Assembly: GCF_900105175.1 (NCBI RefSeq)
Contig: NZ_LT629771.1
Location: forward strand, 6,778,622 to 6,842,621
Source: Jiangella sp. DSM 45060
GTDB lineage: Bacteria > Actinomycetota > Actinomycetes > Jiangellales > Jiangellaceae
DNA length: 64,000 nucleotides
Reading direction: 5' to 3'
The notes below the pieces were generated by a model, which saw nothing but the letters and a program-made list of their open reading frames with translations, made no database searches and was not told where the DNA came from. Every line of letters begins with the position of its first letter. Position 1 is the stretch's first letter. Of this stretch, positions 17,350 to 25,978 are shown piece by piece. The position numbers were made by a program, and so were the translations under genes.

Positions 17350-17390
17350 AAGGGCCCCAGTCGCGCGACGTCGCGAATCTGGGGCCCTTT
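17350..17390 (+). terminator. rho-independent terminator after tRNA-Ser(CGA)
   Basis: An 11-bp perfect stem AAGGGCCCCAG / CTGGGGCCCTT encloses a second small stem (TCGCG/CGCGA) and ends in TTT. It follows the tRNA by 5 nt. Confidence 0.85.
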
Positions 17391-17499
17391 CGTCGTTCCC
17401 AGGTCAGCGCACACCCACCGGACCTTGCCGGACCAGACGACTCGCCGGTCCGTGGTCGCCTTCCTAGCCTGGTGGGAGAACCGGGAGCAGGGGGCAACC

Positions 17500-18744
17500 A
17501 TGGCCGCGCACGAGAACATCGCCGTCGATCCGACCCTCACGGACCTGTACAAGGACCTGCATCGGCATCCGGAGCTCGGCTTCCAGGAGCATCGCACCGC
17601 CGGGATCGTCGCGCATCGGCTACAGGCATCAGGGTTCGACGTGACGACCGGCGTCGCCGTGACCGGGACCGTCGGCGTGCTGAGGAACGGGTCCGGCCCG
17701 ACGGCGCTGCTGCGTGCCGACATGGACGCTCTACCCGTCGAGGAGGACACCGGACTGGACTACGCCAGCACCGCGACGACGACCGACCGGAGCGGCACGA
17801 GCGTCCCGGTCGATCACGCGTGCGGCCACGACCTGCACACCACCTGCCTGCTGGGTGCCGCCGCCGCGCTGGCCGCCGACCGGGCGAGCTGGACCGGCAC
17901 GTTGCTCGTGGTGTTCCAGCCGGCCGAGGAACTCGGCGAAGGGGCGCAGGCGATGGTCGACGACGGCCTGTACGACCGCTTCCCCACGCCTGATGTCGTC
18001 CTCGGCCAGCACGTGGCGCCGTTGCCGGCCGGCAAGATCGCGGGACATCCCGGCGCGTCCTACGCGGGATCGGACTCTCTGCGCGTGCTTCTGGTCGGCC
18101 GGGGCGCTCACGGGTCGATGCCGGAGGCCTCGATCGATCCGGTCGTGATGGCCGCCGAGACGGTCCTGCGGCTTCAGGCAGTGATCTCCCGTGAGATACC
18201 GAGCACGGCGACGGCCGTTCTCACCGTCGGCTCGATCCATGCCGGCGACGCGGCGAACGTGATCCCCGGCGAGGCCGAACTGCAGCTGAACATCCGCAGC
18301 TACGACACCGGCGTGCGCCGGCGCATCCTCGACGGCATCGAACGCGTCGTCCGGGGCGAGGCCGCGACCGCCGGCGCGACCGACGAACCCACGATCACCG
18401 AGATCGAACGGTTCCCGGTCGTCGTCAACGACCCCGCGGCTCTCGGCACGACACTGGACGCGTTCGCCAAGTGGCTCGGACCGGACAACATCCTCGACCC
18501 TGGCGCCGGGGCGGGCAGCGAGGACGTCGGAATCCTGGCGACGAGCGCCGGCGCGCCCTTGTCCTACTGGCTGCTCGGCGGCACGGACCCGTCGCTGTTC
18601 ACGACCGGTGACATGAGCGACCCGGCGCTGCTCACCGTGCCGTCCAACCACTCACCCCACTACGCGCCGGTCATCCAGCCGACGCTCGCGAACGGGATCA
18701 CCGCGCTGGTCACCGCCGTCCGCACCTGGCTGCCACCGTCGTAG
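17500..18744 (+). CDS. M20-family amidohydrolase
   Basis: ATG 17500 after AGGGGG gives 414 aa. Family M20 features: HRHPELGFQEHRTA, LLRADMDALPVEE (metal Asp), DHACGHDLHTT (metal Cys/His), FQPAEELGEGAQAM (catalytic Glu) and the dimerisation lid AHGSMPEASIDPVVMAA. Such enzymes cleave N-acyl amino acids or similar amides in the cytosol. The exact substrate cannot be told. Confidence 0.9.
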   Translation: MAAHENIAVDPTLTDLYKDLHRHPELGFQEHRTAGIVAHRLQASGFDVTTGVAVTGTVGVLRNGSGPTALLRADMDALPVEEDTGLDYASTATTTDRSGTSVPVDHACGHDLHTTCLLGAAAALAADRASWTGTLLVVFQPAEELGEGAQAMVDDGLYDRFPTPDVVLGQHVAPLPAGKIAGHPGASYAGSDSLRVLLVGRGAHGSMPEASIDPVVMAAETVLRLQAVISREIPSTATAVLTVGSIHAGDAANVIPGEAELQLNIRSYDTGVRRRILDGIERVVRGEAATAGATDEPTITEIERFPVVVNDPAALGTTLDAFAKWLGPDNILDPGAGAGSEDVGILATSAGAPLSYWLLGGTDPSLFTTGDMSDPALLTVPSNHSPHYAPVIQPTLANGITALVTAVRTWLPPS

Positions 18745-18925
18745 CGCGCCGGTCGCAAGGCACTGAGCCGCCGTCGGCGCGGCACTGAAGCACGCTCCGG
18801 CGCCGAGCGCACCGTTACCGCCGTGTATCGCTCTACCTGCTCGCCGCGCACCAGGGGTCGGTCGCACTTTAGGCTCTAGACCTGCCGCGACGTGGGTGCA
18901 GGGACAAGGGACGGGGGGTGCGGGC

Positions 18926-20437
18926 GTGACCGTTGACTCGCTCAACGTCTTCCTGCTCGCCGGCGCCCTCGTGCTCATCGCCGCCGTCGTCGCGGTCCGC
19001 GCCAGCGTGAAGCTCGGACTTCCGAGCCTCGTGCTGTACCTGCTGATCGGCGTCGTCATCGGCGAGTCCGGTCTCGGCGTCCAGTTCTCCGATCCGGAGA
19101 TCGCGAGGTCGTTCGCCTACGCCGCGCTCATCGTCATCCTGGCCGAGGGCGGCCTCACGACGCACTGGGACGAGGCGCGACCGGTGTTCGGCATCGGGCT
19201 GTCGCTGGCGACCGTCGGCGTCGTCGTGAGCACGGCGGTCGTCGCGATCATCGGGCACTTCCTGCTCGGGCTCGACTGGCTGCCCGCGATCCTGCTCGGC
19301 GCGATCTTCGCCCCGACAGACGCCGCCGCCGTGTTCTCGACGCTGCGGCGGCTGCCGTTGAAACGGCGGATGTCCGGCGCTCTCGAGGCCGAGTCCGGTC
19401 TCAACGACGCGCCGGCCATCGTGCTGGTGACGATCCTCAGCGCCGAGCACGGTGCCGGCGAGGGGTTCCTGATGATCGGGCTGACGGTCGTGTACGAGCT
19501 GATCGGCGGCGCCGCGCTGGGCTACGTGGTGGGGCGGGTGGGTGCGGCCATCCTGCGCCGGACCGCGCTGCCGGCGTCGGGGCTGTATCCGCTGGTCGTG
19601 CTGACGCTGACGGTGCTGGCGTACGCCCTCGGCGCGTATGCGCACATGAGCGGGTTCGCGGCGGTGTACATCGCGGCGCTCGTGCTGGGCAACTCGCGGC
19701 TGCCGCACCGCGCGGCCACGCGGTCGTTCGTCGAAGGGCTGGCGTGGCTGGCGCAGATCGGGCTGTTCGTCATGCTCGGCCTGCTGTCGTCGCCGTCGGA
19801 CATGCCGGGCGCGTTCGTCACCGCCGTCGTCGCCGGGGCCGCGCTGACGTTCGTCGCGCGGCCGATCTCGGTGTGGGCCGCGACGGCGCCGTTCGTGATG
19901 TCCGTCCGCGAGAAGGTGTTCGTGTCGTGGGCCGGGCTGCGTGGTGCGGTGCCGGTCGTGTTCGCGACCATCCCGCTGGCCGAGGGCGTCGAACGGGCCG
20001 CGTGGCTGTTCGCCGTCGTCTTCATCGTCAGCGTCCTCTACACGCTGATCCAGGCGCCGACGCTGCCCTGGCTGGCGACCCGCCTCGGCATGGTCCCGGC
20101 GTTCCCGACCCGCGACGCCGACGTCGAGTCCGCGCCGCTGGAGCGCCTGGACGCCGACCTCATCCACGTCCGCGTGCCGCCCGGGTCCAAGCTGCACGGC
20201 GTCGAGATCGGGGAGTTGCGCGTGCCGCCGGGGGTCGGCGTCGCGCTGATCGTCCGCGGCGACACGTCGATGGTGCCGGGTCCGCGGACCAAGCTGCAGC
20301 ACGGCGACGAGATCCTCATCGTCGCGCCCCGGGCGCTGCGCCGCGCCACCGAGGCCCGGCTGCGCGCCGTCGGACGACGCGGCCGGCTGGCCGGCTGGTT
20401 CGGCGAGCGCGGCGGCGCACCGGACGAGGACGACTGA
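18926..20437 (+). CDS. potassium(sodium)/proton antiporter, CPA family with TrkA_C domain
   Basis: GTG 18926 is chosen for the GGGGGG upstream; a GTG at 18896 would add 10 residues. About 12 membrane segments form a Na+/H+ exchanger core, with the paired acidic motif region FAPTDAAAV and ESGLNDAPAIV. The C-terminal about 90 residues (RVPPGSKLHGVEIGELRVP...HGDEILIVAP) form a TrkA_C-like regulatory domain. This is the layout of NhaP2/CvrA-type K+/H+ antiporters used in ion and pH balance. Confidence 0.88.
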   Translation: MTVDSLNVFLLAGALVLIAAVVAVRASVKLGLPSLVLYLLIGVVIGESGLGVQFSDPEIARSFAYAALIVILAEGGLTTHWDEARPVFGIGLSLATVGVVVSTAVVAIIGHFLLGLDWLPAILLGAIFAPTDAAAVFSTLRRLPLKRRMSGALEAESGLNDAPAIVLVTILSAEHGAGEGFLMIGLTVVYELIGGAALGYVVGRVGAAILRRTALPASGLYPLVVLTLTVLAYALGAYAHMSGFAAVYIAALVLGNSRLPHRAATRSFVEGLAWLAQIGLFVMLGLLSSPSDMPGAFVTAVVAGAALTFVARPISVWAATAPFVMSVREKVFVSWAGLRGAVPVVFATIPLAEGVERAAWLFAVVFIVSVLYTLIQAPTLPWLATRLGMVPAFPTRDADVESAPLERLDADLIHVRVPPGSKLHGVEIGELRVPPGVGVALIVRGDTSMVPGPRTKLQHGDEILIVAPRALRRATEARLRAVGRRGRLAGWFGERGGAPDEDD

Positions 20438-20447
20438 CGCGCCGGCG

Positions 20448-21008
20448 TCAGGACGCGGCCTGGCACGGCGGCAGCTCGGCCGACGGTGTCGGCGGCGGCG
20501 CCGCGGGGTCGGTCAGCGCCTCGAACGTGTCGCCGAGGACGAGGTCGATGGTCGCCTCGGTGCGCTCGTCCGGCACGTACACCGCGCCGGGCACCAGCGT
20601 CGCGACGAGCTCGGCGGCGGCTTGGTCGTCGGGCCGCGACCGCACCTCGGCCGTCCCGGTGATGGACTTGCTCAGCGGGTCGTTGTCGACGTCGACGACG
20701 GTGAAGCCGCGGTCGCGGACCTGCCGGGCCACCGCCGACGCCAGCCCGTTGCGGTCGGTGGCGTTGTAGACGTTCACCTGCACGTCCGCCGGCGCCGGCG
20801 CGGACGTCGGCACACCCGGCGCGCACGGCTGGCTGGTGGAGCCCGCGGCGCCCGGCTCTTCCTCGCCGACGACGTTGGCCCAGCTGTACCAGGCGGCGCC
20901 GATGACCACGCCGATGAGGACCAGCAGCGTCACCGAGGTGCGGATGCGCCGCCAGTGATGCCGGCGTGCGCTCTCCTCCTCGGTGAGCTGCTCATCCTCG
21001 AACGCCAT
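20448..21008 (-). CDS. LytR C-terminal domain membrane protein
   Basis: The 186-aa protein has a basic cytoplasmic start, one membrane helix (about 25-47, SVTLLVLIGVVIGAAWYSW), then an outside LytR_C domain (VQVNVYNATDRNGLASAVARQVRDRGFTVV, residues about 75-155). This domain also occurs in LytR-CpsA-Psr cell-wall ligases, but the catalytic part is absent here. It is adjacent to the next gene, a pairing common in actinobacteria. Confidence 0.88.
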   Translation of the reverse strand: MAFEDEQLTEEESARRHHWRRIRTSVTLLVLIGVVIGAAWYSWANVVGEEEPGAAGSTSQPCAPGVPTSAPAPADVQVNVYNATDRNGLASAVARQVRDRGFTVVDVDNDPLSKSITGTAEVRSRPDDQAAAELVATLVPGAVYVPDERTEATIDLVLGDTFEALTDPAAPPPTPSAELPPCQAAS

Positions 21009-21094
21009 GGGTGCTCCGGGGTCGGCGGCGATGCCGCAGGGCAGGGGTCTGGGGTGATGTGATCAGCCTAGTGTGCAGGTCCCGTTTCCGCAGG

Positions 21095-21400
21095 TCATGC
21101 CTCGGCGTCGGGAACCAGGAGGACGCGGGCGTGGATGACCGGGCGCTGTTGCAGCGCCGCACGGAGCGCACGGTGCAGCCCGTCCTCGAGGTACAGCTCG
21201 CCGCGCCACTCGACCACGTGGGCGAAGAGGTCGCCGTAGAACGTGGAGTCGTCGGCCAGCAGGGTCTCGAGGTTCAGCGTGCGCTTGGTGGTGACCAGCT
21301 CGTCCAGGCGGATCTGGCGCGGGGGGAGCTCGGACCACGCCCGCAGACCCGTGTCGTGCTCGGGGTAGGGCTTGCCGTCTCCGACGCGCTTGAAAATCAC
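21095..21400 (-). CDS. conserved actinobacterial protein (labelled VapB-like by pipelines)
   Basis: The 101-aa protein begins MIFKRVGDGKPYPEHD and contains PPRQIRLDELVTTKRTLNL, FYGDLFAHVVEWRGELYLEDGLHRALRAALQ. The family is conserved beside LytR_C genes. From memory, automated annotation calls it a VapB antitoxin, but no toxin gene is adjacent. A RelA- or ParB-like nucleic-acid role is possible; function is unknown. Confidence 0.75.
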   Translation of the reverse strand: MIFKRVGDGKPYPEHDTGLRAWSELPPRQIRLDELVTTKRTLNLETLLADDSTFYGDLFAHVVEWRGELYLEDGLHRALRAALQQRPVIHARVLLVPDAEA

Positions 21401-21503
21401 CTAGCGCAGTCTAAACGGCGGGCGTCGTTTTGCCTGGCATATGCCGGACCACGTGCGAACGCGGCCGGCGAGGAGCTCGCCGGCCGCGTCCACGCCACGG
21501 TCG

Positions 21504-22028
21504 TCAGGACCATGCCTCCATGGTGTTCGAGCAGTTGCGCAGCTGTCCGGTGGACATCTTCTTCTCGCAGGCCCGGAAGATGACCCGGCGGCCTTCCTCG
21601 AACTCGTAGTCGTACCTCTGCTTGTCGACGGCGCCCTGGTCCGGGCCGCTGTCGCGGTGCTGCCAGCCGCTGGACGTCGAGGGTGACTCGCGCCAGACGC
21701 CCTGGCCGAGGAAGGGCCCCTCGCACCAGGTGAACAGGCCCACCACGCGCCACCCGTTGGACTTGGTGTCCGTCACCTCGAGGATCTCGCCGCGCTCGTA
21801 GAACTTCACGGACCCGCCGGAGGTCCACGCCGTCCAGGTCTTGCCGTCCGGGTTGGGGTGCTGCCAGCAGCCCGTGGTGGCGATGTCGCCGGGCTTCAAC
21901 CCGCTCGGCGCGGCCACGCCCGGCAGCGCGACGGAGGTGAGGGCGACGGCGCCGGCGACCGCGACGGCCCATCGGGTCAGCCGGCGCGACCGCTGCGGCC
22001 GGGTGCGGGTCGTTGTACGTAGCGTCAT
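21504..22028 (-). CDS. secreted hypothetical protein
   Basis: ATG 22028 with GGAG upstream gives 174 aa. A long Arg-rich n-region and hydrophobic core (WAVAVAGAVALTSVALPGVAA) form a signal peptide with an AxA-type cut near residue 40. The mature domain is small, Trp- and Cys-containing (CWQHPNPDG, FTWCEGPF, RACEKKMSTGQLRNC), likely disulfide-bonded. No family was recognised. Confidence 0.65.
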   Translation of the reverse strand: MTLRTTTRTRPQRSRRLTRWAVAVAGAVALTSVALPGVAAPSGLKPGDIATTGCWQHPNPDGKTWTAWTSGGSVKFYERGEILEVTDTKSNGWRVVGLFTWCEGPFLGQGVWRESPSTSSGWQHRDSGPDQGAVDKQRYDYEFEEGRRVIFRACEKKMSTGQLRNCSNTMEAWS

Positions 22029-22125
22029 GCGTCGTGCTCCAAGCTCGGTCGGACAGATGCTCGGAGTGTGCCGTCGGCCGCTTACCTGCTGCTTGCTCCG
22101 CACTTGTCGCCGCGACGTCCGGCGT

Positions 22126-23562
22126 TCAGCCCGGCGCCAGCTCGGCGATCCGCCGCGCCAGGTAGCGGCGCTCGCCGTCGTTGCCGGCCGCCGCCAGGGC
22201 CGCGCGATACTGCGTCGCGGCGGCCTCGTGGTCTCCGGCCCGGCGGAGCAGGTCCGCACGGGTCGCGGGCAACAGCCCGTAGCCGTCCAGCTCGGCCGCG
22301 ACGGCGTCGACCTGCGCGAGCCCGGCCGCCGGGCCGTCCGCCATCGCGACAGCGACCGCCCGGTTCAGCCGCACCACCGGCGTCGGCTGATGCTCCAGCA
22401 GCTGGTCGTAGAGCCGGACGATGCGCGGCCAGTCGGTGTCCTCGGCCCGTTCCGCGACGGTGTGACAGGCGGCGATCATCGCCTGCAGCTGGTATGGGCC
22501 GGGACGCTCCCACGCCAGCGCCCGCTGCAGCAGCTCGACGGCGCCCGCGATGGCCGGGCGGTCCCAGCGGCCGCGGTCCTGCTCCTCCAGCGGGACCAGC
22601 TCGCCGTCCCCGCCGGTGCGCGTCGCCGCGCGGGCGTCGTGCAGGCGGAGCAGCGCGAGCAGACCGAGCGGCTCGGGCTCGCCGGGCAGCAGCTCGGTCA
22701 CCAGGGTGGCCAGCCGCAGCGCCTCGCGGGTGAGCTCCGGCCGCATCAGGCCGTCGCCGCTGGTGGCGCCGTAGCCCTCGTTGAAGAGCAGGTAGACGAC
22801 GCCGAGGACCGCGTTCGTGCGCTCCGGGAGCTCGTCCGGCGGCGGCACGCGGTACGGGATCGCGGCGGCCCGGATCTTGCCCTTCGCCCGGACCAGCCGC
22901 TTCGCCATCGTCGCCTCGGGCACCAGGAACGCCCGTGCGATCTCCGCCGTCGTCAGGCCGGTCAGCGTGCGCAGCGCCAGCGCGACCTGCGCCTCGAACG
23001 CCAGCGCCGGATGGCAGCACGTGTAGAGCAGCCGCAGCCGGTCGTCGTCGGGGCCGTCCGGCGCTTCGCCCGCGGGGCTGCCCGGCCGCTCGTCCGCGAG
23101 GCCGCCCGGCCGCTCGTCCGCGGACCCGCCGGACCGCTCGTCCGCCGTCGCCGCCAGCAGCCGCAGCTTCGCGGCGCCCGCCTTCGCCCGGCGCAGCCGG
23201 TCCAGCGCCCGGCGCCGCGCCGTCGTCGTCAGCCAAGCGCCGGGCCGGTCCGGGACACCGTCGCGCGGCCAGGTCTCCAGCGCCGCGGCGAACGCGTCGG
23301 CGGCTGACTCCTCGGCGAGGTCCCAGTCGCCGCCCCACGCGATCAACGTCGCGACGACCCGCCCCCACTCGTCCCGGAACGCCTCGGCCACGGCGGCGTC
23401 GACGTCCACCCGCGCGCCGCCCACCGCGGAACCATCCGCCCGTGCGCGGTCGACCCCGGCACCGTCCGCTCCTGCGCCGCCGGCCCTCGCGCCGTCCGTC
23501 CCAGTACCGCTCACCCCGGGCCGTCCCCCTCCGTCACGTCGGCTCGGCGTCGACGTTGGCAT
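22126..23562 (-). CDS. ECF sigma factor, ECF42 type
   Basis: The 478-aa protein has sigma region 2 (about 55-120, DLAEESAADAFAAALETWPRDGVPDRPGAWL), sigma region 4 (about 185-245, LTTAEIARAFLVPEATMAKRLVRAKGKIR) and the long C-terminal SIG42/DUF6596 domain (YLLFNEGYGATSGDGLMRPELTREALRLA). The next gene on the same strand encodes a DGPF protein, the known partner of ECF42. The first 50 residues are Gly/Ala/Asp repeats and the linker between regions 2 and 4 holds a tandem (A)DERxGG repeat, both low-complexity. The true start may be further inside. Confidence 0.88.
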   Translation of the reverse strand: MPTSTPSRRDGGGRPGVSGTGTDGARAGGAGADGAGVDRARADGSAVGGARVDVDAAVAEAFRDEWGRVVATLIAWGGDWDLAEESAADAFAAALETWPRDGVPDRPGAWLTTTARRRALDRLRRAKAGAAKLRLLAATADERSGGSADERPGGLADERPGSPAGEAPDGPDDDRLRLLYTCCHPALAFEAQVALALRTLTGLTTAEIARAFLVPEATMAKRLVRAKGKIRAAAIPYRVPPPDELPERTNAVLGVVYLLFNEGYGATSGDGLMRPELTREALRLATLVTELLPGEPEPLGLLALLRLHDARAATRTGGDGELVPLEEQDRGRWDRPAIAGAVELLQRALAWERPGPYQLQAMIAACHTVAERAEDTDWPRIVRLYDQLLEHQPTPVVRLNRAVAVAMADGPAAGLAQVDAVAAELDGYGLLPATRADLLRRAGDHEAAATQYRAALAAAGNDGERRYLARRIAELAPG

Positions 23563-23622
23563 GACCCGCCCGGATCGGGAGGGATCCCACCCTACGGGCG
23601 GGAACTGACAACTCGGCGTCGT

Positions 23623-23967
23623 TCATCGGACCGGACGGATCTCGACCTGCCCGAACCGGGCGGCGGGGTGGCCGGCGGCGATCTCGACCGCCTCGTCCAG
23701 ATCGGCGCACTCGATCAGCGCGAAGCCGCCGATCTGGTCCTTCGTCTCCATGAACGGCCCGTCCGTGCGCAGCACGTCGCCGTCGCGGACCCGTACCGTT
23801 GTCGCCGTCCGGCTCGGGTACAGGCCCTCGTGTGCCCGCAGCACCCCGCGTCGCTCGAGGTCGGCCATCCACGCGTGGAACCGGCGCAGCCCGTCGCCGT
23901 CGGCGATGTCGGACTCGCGCTCCTCGTCGGCGCTGATCAGCAGCAGGTACCGAATCGGCTGGCTCAT
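23623..23967 (-). CDS. YciI/DGPF-domain protein
   Basis: The protein has 114 aa from ATG 23967, or 117 from 23976. It has the DGPF motif (RTDGPFMETKDQIGGF) and the start IRYLLLISADEE of this family. It lies 60 bp upstream of the ECF42 sigma gene. Such proteins are the typical partners of ECF42, but their activity is not known. Confidence 0.88.
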   Translation of the reverse strand: MSQPIRYLLLISADEERESDIADGDGLRRFHAWMADLERRGVLRAHEGLYPSRTATTVRVRDGDVLRTDGPFMETKDQIGGFALIECADLDEAVEIAAGHPAARFGQVEIRPVR

Positions 23968-24032
23968 GGTGTCCATCGTGCGCCATCCCGTTCGTCGTGG
24001 GGTCGACCCGTCGCTACTTCGAGGAGCATCCG

Positions 24033-24812
24033 ATGTTCACCACCACGTCCGCCGACGGCACCACGATCGCCTACGACCGCTCCGGATCCGGCGCCCCGAT
24101 CGTCTTCGTCTCCGGCGCGTTCAACGACCGGCACACCCTGGCACCCGTCGCCGCCGAGCTGGCCTCGTCCCACACCGTCGTCTGCTACGACCGGCGCGGC
24201 CGCGGCGACAGCGGCGACACCGCCCCCTACTCCGTCGACCGCGAGATCGAGGACCTCGACGCCGTCCTGGCCGACGTCGGCGGATCGGCGGCCGTGTTCG
24301 GCTTCTCGTCCGGGGCGAACCTCGCCCTGCTCGCCGCCTCCCGCGGCGTCGCCGTGTCCTCGCTGGTCCTCTACGAGGTGCCGTTCGCTCTGACGGCGGA
24401 CGACCGGCGGCCCGCCGACCTGCCCTCCCAGCTCGCGACGCTGATCGCCGCCGGTCGCCGCGCCGACGCCGTCACGACGTTCCAGCTGGAGGGGATCGGG
24501 CTGCCGCCGGAGATGGTCGCCGGGATCAGGCAGTCGCCGTTCTTCCCGCAGCTCGAGGCGATCGCCCCCACCGTCGTCTACGACGCCACCCTCACCGCGC
24601 CCCCGTACGACCAGCCGACCCCGGAGATGCGGGCGGTGCGGGTGCCGGTGCTCGTCCTGACGGGTGAGGAGACCTGGCCGGTCCTGCGGCAGACGGCCGA
24701 AGCCCTGCCGTCCCTCCTGGCGGACGCCCGCTACCTCACCGTCGCCGGAGGCGCGGACCACACCATCTCGCCGCCCGACACCGCCGCCGTCGTGCGGGAG
24801 TTCCTCACCTGA
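24033..24812 (+). CDS. alpha/beta hydrolase
   Basis: GAGGAG precedes ATG 24033, giving 259 aa. The fold shows VFVSGAFNDRHT (oxyanion region), CYDRRGRGDSG, the nucleophile elbow GFSSGANLALL (Ser), and late acid/His residues near VLTGEET and GGADHTISP. The substrate is unknown. It is divergent from the DGPF/ECF42 pair and could belong to that regulon. Confidence 0.85.
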   Translation: MFTTTSADGTTIAYDRSGSGAPIVFVSGAFNDRHTLAPVAAELASSHTVVCYDRRGRGDSGDTAPYSVDREIEDLDAVLADVGGSAAVFGFSSGANLALLAASRGVAVSSLVLYEVPFALTADDRRPADLPSQLATLIAAGRRADAVTTFQLEGIGLPPEMVAGIRQSPFFPQLEAIAPTVVYDATLTAPPYDQPTPEMRAVRVPVLVLTGEETWPVLRQTAEALPSLLADARYLTVAGGADHTISPPDTAAVVREFLT

Positions 24813-24888
24813 CCGCTGCTCGACGCGTTGTGTCGGACCCCGCCGCGAAGATCGAGCTCTCGATGTCGGCGAAGGGACGTGGATCGCG

Positions 24889-25866
24889 GTGGGCGTCTGC
24901 AACGAGGTCTACAAGAGCGACAGCGCGCTGCGGCGCTTTCTGGACGAGCGCCTTCCCGCCCGCCATCAGGTCGCTGACGAGTGGAGCCTCGTGGTCGGCA
25001 GATCGCGGCGGCAGCCGGTGCGACTCGGGATGTGCGGCGACTACGCAGCCATTGGGACGGCTCTGGAGATGCGGATCGGCCTCGACCTGGCATCGAAGCC
25101 GGCGTACCTGCCAGTACTGCGCAGTCTGACGGCCGAACGGTGCGAAAAGTTGCTGCGGGTCGCCGGCTTCGATCGCATAGCACCAGAGTGGCAGATGCCT
25201 GACATGACCGAGCCGACGATCTTGAGCTGGACGAGAGTGAAGCACCCGACGGTCGTCGATGACGATCAGATCGAAGCGCTTCTGGCCTGTTACGCCGCAG
25301 CTGCCGACGAGCGCATTGCGCGGGTGTGCCGGCACGAGTCCACAGAGATCCAGCGACGCATCGCTGTCAGGGGGCTCAACGGCGGCGGGCGCCAGAGACA
25401 CCCTGATCACGACCGCGAGGTCACCCGGGCGATGACACCGCTCTGGCAGGCCTACCTTGACGTCGGTCGGTCCAGCCTGAGTGATCTCGGCGAGCTCTCG
25501 CTTGTCCAGATCGAGCTGGCCGCCGGCTACGCGGTTGCCGACCTGCTCATCGGGACGACTCTCGTCGAGGTGAAGAACTATGGTGATCCGGCTGCGGAGA
25601 TGCGCGCCGTGCTCGACCAAGTGCTCACCTATGCTCTGCTCAACCGCTGGCGTCCGCATCTCGCCATCGATACCGTCGCCGCCTATTTCGGCTGGCATGC
25701 GGTGACGGTCTCGGTGCAACTGGATGACCTCCTGAACGTCTCGAGCCCAGGACCGACGCCGGGACTGCACGAGATCTCATCGGATCTTCGGCAGGCGATC
25801 GCCAACGACTTGGAGGACGCAAGGTACTGGCACGAGTGCGACGAACTCAGCCGCCGCCGGGTGTGA
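24889..25866 (+). CDS. hypothetical protein with PD-(D/E)XK nuclease-like core
   Basis: No ATG start is found; GTG 24889 follows GAAGGGA and gives 325 aa. Near the C-terminus, residues 207-251 read like a PD-(D/E)XK core: helix QIELAAGYAVADLLIG, Asp218, strand VEVKNYG with Glu227-x-Lys229, then VLDQVLTYALLNRW, a Q-x3-Y-type helix. The rest is mixed and unrecognised. It lies in an accessory stretch left of the tRNA-Ser(GGA) element. A nuclease or defence role is inference only. Confidence 0.55.
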   Translation: MGVCNEVYKSDSALRRFLDERLPARHQVADEWSLVVGRSRRQPVRLGMCGDYAAIGTALEMRIGLDLASKPAYLPVLRSLTAERCEKLLRVAGFDRIAPEWQMPDMTEPTILSWTRVKHPTVVDDDQIEALLACYAAAADERIARVCRHESTEIQRRIAVRGLNGGGRQRHPDHDREVTRAMTPLWQAYLDVGRSSLSDLGELSLVQIELAAGYAVADLLIGTTLVEVKNYGDPAAEMRAVLDQVLTYALLNRWRPHLAIDTVAAYFGWHAVTVSVQLDDLLNVSSPGPTPGLHEISSDLRQAIANDLEDARYWHECDELSRRRV

Positions 25867-25950
25867 CGTGACACACCAGGAAGGCTGAGTTCGGGACGTC
25901 ATCACGCGCCCCCACTCGCTTGACTCGGGTGGCTGCTGACCGGGCGTCTG

Positions 25951-25970
25951 TGTTGCTGACTGTGGCAACA
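25951..25970. promoter_or_regulatory. inverted repeat upstream of 25,979 gene
   Basis: TGTTGC and GCAACA are perfect 6-bp arms separated by 8 bp, ending 9 bp before the ATG. It could be an operator or a small hairpin covering the translation start. Confidence 0.35.
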
Positions 25971-25978
25971 TCTTCGGC

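Noticed and set aside
22935-23564. CRISPR-like short repeats in the ECF42 linker region (DERxGG units)
   Set aside because: The repeats are in frame within the protein, with no spacers; they are low-complexity coding repeats.
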